5,137 bases of DNA from Candidatus Aminicenantota bacterium (GTDB lineage: Bacteria > Acidobacteriota > Aminicenantia > Aminicenantales > Aminicenantaceae), in contig JAUWJP010000142.1 of NCBI GenBank assembly GCA_030607635.1, positions 1 through 5,137 on the forward strand. Direction: 5' to 3'. This document shows, in pieces, positions 1 through 5,137 of this stretch. Both the position numbers and the translations under genes were made by a program. Each line of letters begins with the position of its first letter. The first letter of the stretch is position 1. The notes beneath the pieces are model-generated. The model was not told where the DNA came from. It was given only the letters and a program-made list of their open reading frames with translations, and ran no database searches.

Positions 1-1
1 A

Positions 2-121
2 GGCTCTTTGAGCCGAAGCGAAAGAGTGGCCAAGTATAACCGGCTCTTGGAGATAGAAGAGGAGCTAAAAGACAAAGGAACCTATGCAGGCTCGCAGGTC
101 TTCGCCAGGTACATCTCCTGA
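2..121 (+). CDS. 3' end of an unidentified gene (partial, cut by left edge)
   Basis: An open frame enters from the left edge and ends at TGA 119-121, giving a 39-residue C-terminal tail. The tail is charged and probably helical: it contains SRSERVAKYNRLLEIEEEL followed by KDKGTYAGSQVFARYIS. The dense Arg/Lys/Glu pattern with regularly spaced Leu/Ile suits a terminal amphipathic helix of a soluble protein. It does not resemble a cobalamin-binding domain, so it is not the missing small subunit of the mutase that starts 103 bases downstream. The other two forward frames are closed: for example, the frame from base 1 stops at TAA 37-39. I do not recognise the family. A metabolic enzyme linked to the mutase is possible, but that is only a guess from position. 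Confidence 0.55.
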   Translation, partial: GSLSRSERVAKYNRLLEIEEELKDKGTYAGSQVFARYIS

Positions 122-224
122 TTGGAAGCAGAATTCGCTATTGAAAACATATGTTTAATCATGAAAAAAACTTTTTGCCAATGCTTTTATGAAGAGAAGA
201 TTACTATAGAAGTCTGAGCGGATT

Positions 225-1832
225 ATGGCCTCAGATAAAGAAAAAAAAGATAAATTTCTAACTCCCTCCCAGATTGAAATTAAAAAAATCTACAGCGAAA
301 AAGATCTAACGAACTTCAATTTCTCTCGGGATCTGGGTGATCCCGGTAAATACCCTTTTACCCGGGGAATTTATCCAACCATGTACAGGGGAAAGCTGTG
401 GACTATGCGCCAGTATGCTGGTTTTGGAACAGCGGAAGAGTCCAACAGAAGATACCGCTTTCTCCTCTCCCAAGGCCAGACAGGACTAAGTGTGGCTTTT
501 GATCTTCCAACCCAGCTTGGTTTTGATTCGGATCATCCTCTGGCCAGTGGAGAAGTGGGCAAAGTCGGAGTGGCTATCGACTCCCTCGATGATATGGAAA
601 TACTTTTCAACCACATTCCCCTCGATAAAGTCAGCGTTTCCATGACAATCAACTCCACAGCAGCCATTATTCTCGCCATGTACTTAGCCTTAGCTGAAAA
701 AAAGGGAGTTGAATGGAGCAAGCTCTCAGGGACAATCCAAAACGATATTCTCAAAGAATATATCGCGCGAGGAACCTATATATACCCTCCTCATGCTTCT
801 CTTAAAATCATCACAGACATTCTTGCCTTCTGCCAAAAAAATGTTCCTCAATGGAACACGATGAGCATCAGCGGCTACCATATCAGAGAAGCGGGAGCTA
901 CGGCTGTTCAGGAACTGGCTTTCACCTTGGCTAATGCTATAACCTATATCGAGGCTGCCCAAAAAGCAGGCCTTGAGGTGGACACCTTCGCCCCTCGCCT
1001 TTCTTTTTTTCTGGCATCCCATAATAACTTCTTTGAAGAGATTGCCAAGTTTCGCGCTGCAAGACGAATATGGGCCAAGCTCATGAGAGAAAAATACAAG
1101 GCGAAAAACCCTCTCTCCTGGAAATTCAGGTTCCACACCCAGACAAGCGGAGTGGCTCTTTTAGCCCAACAGCCTGAAAACAACGTCATCAGGATCACCC
1201 TTCAAGCTCTAGCCGCAATCTTGGGAGGCACACAATCTCTTCATACAAACTCCAGGGACGAGGCCCTGGCTCTCCCCAGCGAGGAATCGGTCCAAATAGC
1301 GCTCCGGACACAACAAATCATTGCCCACGAAAGTGGAGTGGCTAATACAGCAGATCCTTTAGGATGCTCTTATTATATCGAGAGCTTGACTAACCAGATT
1401 GAGGAAAAAGTAATGGAATATCTCCAGAAAATAGAAGAATGGGGAGGAATGCTCGCCGCTATTGAAAAAGGATTTATTCAGAAGGAAATTCAAGAAAGTG
1501 CCTATAAATATCAAAAACAAATTGAAAGCAAAGAACAGATTATCGTTGGTCTTAACGAGTACAAAAATAAGGAAGAAAAAATTAACTTCAGGCTCTATTA
1601 TCCTCCAAAAAAGTTAGAAAAGGCTCAGATAAAAAAACTCAATCTCTTAAAAGATAAAAGGTCAGCAGAACATGTGGAAAAGCAGCTGCAGGCATTAAGA
1701 GAGGCGCTTGAGGCTGAAAAGAACCTTCTTCCTTATATAATGAATGCTGTAAAAGCAATGGCCACTCTCGGGGAAATATCTTCCGTCCTCAAAGAGGCCT
1801 ACGGCACTTTTAAGGAAACAATCGCCATCTGA
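225..1832 (+). CDS. Methylmalonyl-CoA mutase large subunit, catalytic domain only (split type)
   Basis: This 535-residue protein is the TIM-barrel catalytic subunit of a coenzyme-B12-dependent acyl-CoA mutase. It most likely interconverts (R)-methylmalonyl-CoA and succinyl-CoA in the cytoplasm. Family motifs are clear: RQYAGFGTAEESN (62-74), GLSVAFDLPTQLG (87-99), GTIQNDILKEY (169-179), TYIYPP (184-189), SISGYHIREAG (214-224), FAPRLSFF (255-262), HTQTSG (304-309), TQSLHTNSRDEA (336-347) and RTQQIIAHESG (361-371). Tyr64, Arg182 and His219 align with Tyr89, Arg207 and His244 of the Propionibacterium enzyme, with identical spacing of 118 and 37 residues. The Tyr/Arg pair favours methylmalonyl-CoA over isobutyryl-CoA (Phe/Gln) or 2-hydroxyisobutyryl-CoA (Ile/Gln); ethylmalonyl-CoA is not excluded. 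The protein ends at the usual large-subunit terminus (GTFKETIAI) without a DxHxxG cobalamin domain, so a separate small subunit is required. The ATG at 225 is the only plausible start, because an in-frame TAG lies at 207-209; only a weak GAG (216-218) precedes it. Confidence 0.95.
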   Translation: MASDKEKKDKFLTPSQIEIKKIYSEKDLTNFNFSRDLGDPGKYPFTRGIYPTMYRGKLWTMRQYAGFGTAEESNRRYRFLLSQGQTGLSVAFDLPTQLGFDSDHPLASGEVGKVGVAIDSLDDMEILFNHIPLDKVSVSMTINSTAAIILAMYLALAEKKGVEWSKLSGTIQNDILKEYIARGTYIYPPHASLKIITDILAFCQKNVPQWNTMSISGYHIREAGATAVQELAFTLANAITYIEAAQKAGLEVDTFAPRLSFFLASHNNFFEEIAKFRAARRIWAKLMREKYKAKNPLSWKFRFHTQTSGVALLAQQPENNVIRITLQALAAILGGTQSLHTNSRDEALALPSEESVQIALRTQQIIAHESGVANTADPLGCSYYIESLTNQIEEKVMEYLQKIEEWGGMLAAIEKGFIQKEIQESAYKYQKQIESKEQIIVGLNEYKNKEEKINFRLYYPPKKLEKAQIKKLNLLKDKRSAEHVEKQLQALREALEAEKNLLPYIMNAVKAMATLGEISSVLKEAYGTFKETIAI

Positions 1833-1850
1833 GTCATCTCATATGATTTC

Positions 1851-1879
1851 TTGACTTTATCCTGCAGCAAATCTAAGAT
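1851..1879 (+). promoter_or_regulatory. Candidate sigma70-type promoter placed for leaderless transcription of the M20 gene
   Basis: TTGACT at 1851-1856 matches the -35 consensus at 5 of 6 bases. TAAGAT at 1874-1879 matches the -10 consensus at 4 of 6 and fits TANNNT. The spacer is exactly 17 bases. Only 6 bases separate the -10 box from the ATG at 1886, so the expected transcription start falls on or next to the start codon and the message would have almost no leader. No Shine-Dalgarno sequence is present, which agrees with that reading. If real, it would let the M20 gene and comEC be transcribed independently of the mutase gene. This rests on pattern matching in an AT-rich gap, so a chance match is possible. 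Confidence 0.35.
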
Positions 1880-1885
1880 AAATCC

Positions 1886-3190
1886 ATGCAAGGGAATTTC
1901 AGGTATAAAATTTTATTCTTCGCGTTTGCCCTGCTTCTTTTTCCCCTAAAAGGCCTCACAGTTGATAAAATCACAGCACTGCGGATAGAAAAAGAAATCC
2001 AAAAACATAACCTTGAAATCATAAAAATACGACGCTTTTTACACATGAACCCAGAACTTAGCAATCGTGAGTATGAAACGGCTAAACTCGTGGCTTATAA
2101 GCTCATATCCTTAGGTCTGGAAGTCAAAAAAGGAGTCGCCAAAACTGGTGTGGTGGCTTTGCTCCGCGGCTCTCGGCAGGGAGCCACAGTGGGCATAAGA
2201 GCAGATATGGATGCTTTACCCATCCAGGAATTGACGGATGTTCCTTTTAAATCTCTAAATCCGGGAGTCATGCACGCCTGCGGTCACGATGTCCATACGT
2301 CCATCGCTCTGGGCACAGCCATGGTCCTGACTGGGCTGAAAGACAAAATCAAAGGCAACATCAAATTTATTTTTCAACCTGCCGAAGAGGGGCCCCCTCC
2401 CGGCGAGGAAGGCGGGGCGAGTCTGATGATAAAAGAAGGCGTTCTGAAAGAACCTTCCGTTGGAGCGATTTTTGGGCTTCACGTTTGGCCTGAAGATCTA
2501 GGAAAAGCATACTTTATCCCTGGTCATATGATGGCAAGCTCAGACTGGTTTCAAATCGTCATCAAAGGAAAAAGCTCTCATGGAGCCCAGCCTCACAAGG
2601 GAGTTGATTCCATTGCCCTGGCTTCTAATATAGTGGTGAGTCTCCAATCTGTTATCAGCCGCACAACCAATCCCACTGACCCTGCTGTGTTGACTATCGG
2701 AAAGATCAAGGGAGGAACAAGATCTAATATTATTGCTGAAAAAGTTATTCTTGAGGGGACGGTGAGGACTCTGAGTGATAGAAACAGGAAAAAAATTCCA
2801 CAATTGATGGAAAATATAGTAAAAGGAATCACTCATTCGTTCGGAGCAGACTACACTTTTAGCTATAAAAAAGGCCCCCCCTCTCTATATAACCATCCAG
2901 AATTGGCAAAAATCATGCTCCCCACTCTTTTAAAAACCCTGGGAGAAGAGCACGTCAAAGAGCTAAACCCCCAGATGGTAGCCGAGGATTTCTCGTATTA
3001 CTGCCAGGAAATTCCAGGCTTCTATTTTTTCTTGGGTGCTAAAAATCCCGCACAAGAAACCATGGCTCCCCTTCATAATCCTTATTTTAATCCTGATGAA
3101 GGAAGCATTACCCTGGGCATCAAAATTATGTGCCACCTTCTCTTGGATTGTCTCGAGCGTCAGGGCCATCTTGAATCATATCCACCTTAG
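1886..3190 (+). CDS. Exported M20-family metallo-amidohydrolase (M20D, hippurate/IAA-amino-acid hydrolase-like)
   Basis: This 434-residue zinc-type amidohydrolase probably removes acyl groups from N-acyl amino acids or cleaves related amides; the exact substrate cannot be read from sequence. Residues 1-26 look like a signal peptide: Arg6 and Lys8, then a hydrophobic core (ILFFAFALLLFPL), with possible cleavage near GLT-VDK and no lipobox. This implies work in the periplasm or outside the cell. Predicted metal ligands follow the plant ILL2 pattern: Cys132 and His134 in HACGHD, Glu168 in QPAEEG with catalytic Glu167, His199 in GLHVWP, and His397 in LHNPYFNPDE. The lid/dimerisation domain spans about 218-315 and includes KGKSSHGAQPHKGVDS and GGTRSNIIAEKVILEGTVR. 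A Pro/Gly/Glu-rich loop (PPPGEEGG, 170-177) makes the Glu168-His199 interval longer than in ILL2. Cytosolic relatives are around 380-400 residues, and the signal peptide explains most of the extra length. The start lacks an SD sequence. The gene lies 53 bases after the mutase and 14 before comEC. Confidence 0.93.
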   Translation: MQGNFRYKILFFAFALLLFPLKGLTVDKITALRIEKEIQKHNLEIIKIRRFLHMNPELSNREYETAKLVAYKLISLGLEVKKGVAKTGVVALLRGSRQGATVGIRADMDALPIQELTDVPFKSLNPGVMHACGHDVHTSIALGTAMVLTGLKDKIKGNIKFIFQPAEEGPPPGEEGGASLMIKEGVLKEPSVGAIFGLHVWPEDLGKAYFIPGHMMASSDWFQIVIKGKSSHGAQPHKGVDSIALASNIVVSLQSVISRTTNPTDPAVLTIGKIKGGTRSNIIAEKVILEGTVRTLSDRNRKKIPQLMENIVKGITHSFGADYTFSYKKGPPSLYNHPELAKIMLPTLLKTLGEEHVKELNPQMVAEDFSYYCQEIPGFYFFLGAKNPAQETMAPLHNPYFNPDEGSITLGIKIMCHLLLDCLERQGHLESYPP

Positions 3191-3204
3191 TCTTTATTAA
3201 ACCG

Positions 3205-5137
3205 ATGCTTTTTCCTTTTCTCTTCCTGGCTTTATCGCTGGCATCAGGAATTTTACTATCTTCTTTTCTCTCCTTCTCCTTGCTAACTTGGATCTTATCC
3301 TTGATAGCATCTCTCGCTTGTGCCTGGCTCTTTTTTATCTTCAGAAAAGAAAGACACTCTTTCCTTGTAATTCTCCTCTCTACTTTTCTTCTCGGTGCAA
3401 GTCTCTATTCTCTCTCCGACAGAAATTTCGAAGAAAATTCTCTTCAGAGGTTAAAGCTCTCAAATTATGCCGATTTTTACGGCACTTTGTACAAATCTCC
3501 CTCTCGTGGATCTGACAGGGATTTTCTCTTCATAAAGGTGAAAAAAGTTTTTTACGAGAATAAAGAGGAAAAAATCCGAGGGAATCTGAGGATCACAGTG
3601 CCCCATTCCTCAGAGTCTTCCTCCTCTCTCAACCTTTTTATCCATGATAAAATCAAGGTTTCTGCCCGTCTTCTTTCTTCTAGAGGCTTTAAAAACTTTA
3701 AAGCATCTTCCTTGAATGCTTATCTCAAAAGCCAGAACATCCACAACAGGGCTTTTTCCAAAAGCGCGCTTCTTGTAGAAAGATTAGAATCCGGAAAAAA
3801 GTATTCTCCCTTACATCTAGTATCTGTTATTCGCCAAAAACTGCAGCAAAAAATCGAAAATTACTTTTCCTCTGAAACAGGCGCACTTTCTCCTCAGGGA
3901 GCTGTTCTTGAAGCCCTCCTCTTAGGTGAAAGATCAAGAATGGATCCTTCTATCACCCGGTCTCTCCAAAAGGCGGGAATTTATCATCTTTTTGCTATTT
4001 CTGGAGCTCATATTGCAATTATTTCTTTCTTTCTTTTCTCTCTTTTGAAGCTTTCGAGAGTGCCCACACGCCTCTCTTATCTGTTCGTGATTTTCTTTCT
4101 CGTTTTTTATGCCTTTTTGGTGGAAGGCAGGCCTTCTGTAATGAGGGCAACAATAATGGCAGTGGCATTTCTCCTTGGGAAACTCATCTGGAGGAATGTC
4201 AACCTCATCAACACGATCTCCATAAGCGCCTTTATCCTTCTTGTTTTCAATCCCTTTAGCCTGTTTAATGTAGGTTTCCAGCTTACTTTTGCTGCCACCT
4301 TTTCCATCATTCTCTTTTTTCCCAGGATCATTAAATACTTCCCCCGCCTTCCCTTCAGAATCAGTGAGATCTTTGTTCTCTCCCTTACAGCCCAACTCGG
4401 AGTTTTTCCTTTTATTGCCGACTCTTTCAACAGGGTGACTTTTTCCTCTCTTATCCTTAACTATGCCGCCCTACCTCTGGTAGGGCTGATCATGGCCGGC
4501 GGTTATATATTCCTTCCCCTTTCCTTCGCAAGCTCTTTCCTGTCCCAATTTCTCGCCAAAGGTATGGAGTCTTTCATAAACCTTCTCATCAGTTGTTCAT
4601 ATCTCTTTGATAAGGTCTCTTTCATTTCCTACCGAATACCCACACCCCATCTCTTCACCATAATCGGCTATTTCCTTTTTTTGCTTCTTTTGCTCCTGCC
4701 TTCCAAAATAAGGAGACAAAAATTGGTCCTTATCGTCCTTTTTCTTGTCTTCTTTACTGTTCTTATATCCTATCCTTTTCCCTCCTTATCCAAAAACCTT
4801 AAACTCACTTTTATCGATGTCGGACAGGGGGAGTCTATATTGGTTGAATTTCCCGGCCGCAAAAAAATGCTTATCGATGGAGGCGGTCATCCAGAGGGAA
4901 CTTTTGATATAGGCGAATATGTAGTTTCTCCTTTCCTTTGGGAGAAAGGAATCAAAAAAATTGATTACCTGGTTTTAACTCATGCCCATCCCGATCATCT
5001 AAACGGCTTAAAAGCAGTTGCCAGAAATTTTAAAATAGGTGAATACTGGGAAACTTTCAGTCCTTTAGAAAGTGATTCATACAAAGAATTCAAAAGATTG
5101 CTCCCTTCATCGGTCCCTCGCAAAAGGTCTTTCCGTG
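3205..5137 (+). CDS. comEC: ComEC/Rec2-type DNA internalisation protein (partial, 3' end beyond window)
   Basis: The open frame gives 644 codons plus one base with no stop. The product is the inner-membrane channel through which single-stranded DNA enters during natural transformation. Residues 1-70 hold about three membrane segments, and 80-200 a soluble DUF4131-like region. The Competence domain spans roughly 225-500, with ALLLGERSRMDPSITRSLQ (237-255), GIYHLFAISGAHIAII (258-273), EGRPSVMRATIMA (307-319) and NPFSLFNVGFQLTFAA (349-364), plus many hydrophobic helices. From about 530 a metallo-beta-lactamase domain begins: FIDVGQGES (536-544), LIDGGG (556-561) and the metal motif THAHPDH (592-598). 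In this family that domain is thought to act as a nuclease on incoming DNA. Bacillus ComEC has about 776 residues, so roughly 130-150 should be missing here. SGAH replaces the more usual SGLH. The ATG at 3205 is the only standard start after the in-frame TGA at 3172-3174; no SD is visible. A 14-base gap from the M20 stop suggests cotranscription. Confidence 0.93.
   Translation, partial: MLFPFLFLALSLASGILLSSFLSFSLLTWILSLIASLACAWLFFIFRKERHSFLVILLSTFLLGASLYSLSDRNFEENSLQRLKLSNYADFYGTLYKSPSRGSDRDFLFIKVKKVFYENKEEKIRGNLRITVPHSSESSSSLNLFIHDKIKVSARLLSSRGFKNFKASSLNAYLKSQNIHNRAFSKSALLVERLESGKKYSPLHLVSVIRQKLQQKIENYFSSETGALSPQGAVLEALLLGERSRMDPSITRSLQKAGIYHLFAISGAHIAIISFFLFSLLKLSRVPTRLSYLFVIFFLVFYAFLVEGRPSVMRATIMAVAFLLGKLIWRNVNLINTISISAFILLVFNPFSLFNVGFQLTFAATFSIILFFPRIIKYFPRLPFRISEIFVLSLTAQLGVFPFIADSFNRVTFSSLILNYAALPLVGLIMAGGYIFLPLSFASSFLSQFLAKGMESFINLLISCSYLFDKVSFISYRIPTPHLFTIIGYFLFLLLLLLPSKIRRQKLVLIVLFLVFFTVLISYPFPSLSKNLKLTFIDVGQGESILVEFPGRKKMLIDGGGHPEGTFDIGEYVVSPFLWEKGIKKIDYLVLTHAHPDHLNGLKAVARNFKIGEYWETFSPLESDSYKEFKRLLPSSVPRKRSFR

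Noticed and set aside
161..180. A-run followed by T-run as a terminator after the upstream gene
   Set aside because: ATGAAAAAAACTTTTTGCC can pair only through a weak A-T stem with almost no loop and no GC stem, so it is not a convincing intrinsic terminator.
175..207. TTGCCA (175-180) and TACTAT (202-207) as a promoter for the mutase
   Set aside because: The -35-like box is decent, but the 21-base spacer is too long and the -10 matches only 4 of 6 bases; likely chance in AT-rich sequence.
189..209. Upstream in-frame ATG at 189 as the mutase start
   Set aside because: An in-frame TAG at 207-209 closes it after six codons.
122..224. Possible cobalamin riboswitch in the mutase leader
   Set aside because: The gap is only 103 bases, AT-rich, and has no B12-box-like conserved core. 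It is too short for the usual riboswitch.
533..1198. Several - strand open frames inside the mutase gene
   Set aside because: They overlap strongly conserved mutase motifs on the + strand and show no family resemblance of their own.
3288..3515. 75-codon + strand open frame
   Set aside because: It lies in another frame inside the N-terminal part of comEC, whose own frame is continuous and carries family motifs further on.
3934..4430. Two overlapping - strand open frames with Lys/Glu/Arg-rich translations
   Set aside because: They are antisense to the comEC membrane helices. Reversed TTT/CTT/TCT codons read as AAA/AAG/AGA, giving low-complexity charged products without recognisable motifs.

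Overview
The window carries four protein-coding genes, all on the + strand and closely packed. In order they are: the last 39 codons of an unidentified gene; a complete coenzyme-B12-dependent acyl-CoA mutase large subunit (methylmalonyl-CoA mutase type); a complete exported M20-family amidohydrolase; and the first 644 codons of a ComEC/Rec2-type DNA-uptake channel, which runs off the right edge without a stop. I see no tRNA, rRNA, CRISPR array, insertion sequence or clear hairpin terminator. No stretch without a gene exceeds about 105 bases.

The organism is a bacterium of moderate GC content (low-to-mid 40s percent by eye, not computed). A split methylmalonyl-CoA mutase (catalytic domain and B12 domain as separate proteins) is common in anaerobic or candidate-phylum bacteria and in archaea. 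The ComEC-like gene and the classical signal peptide point to Bacteria. None of the three visible starts has a proper Shine-Dalgarno sequence, which suggests a lineage that often uses SD-independent or leaderless initiation. I cannot name a phylum from this window with confidence.

Layout: 1-121, gene tail. 122-224, AT-rich spacer with no convincing terminator, B12 riboswitch or promoter. 225-1832, mutase. 1833-1885, a 53-base gap holding a promoter-like TTGACT-N17-TAAGAT that ends 6 bases before the next ATG. 1886-3190, M20 peptidase. 3191-3204, a 14-base gap. 3205-5137, comEC (partial).

The mutase belongs to propionyl-CoA/succinyl-CoA metabolism and needs a separate cobalamin-binding subunit that is not encoded here. 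The M20 enzyme is predicted to work outside the cytoplasmic membrane, cleaving N-acyl or peptide-like amides. ComEC carries single-stranded DNA across the inner membrane during transformation. The last two genes could form one transcription unit, but there is no evidence that they share a pathway. The gene content is ordinary. I found no sign of an undescribed system; the most checkable oddity is the set of non-SD starts, with the possible leaderless promoter before the M20 gene.
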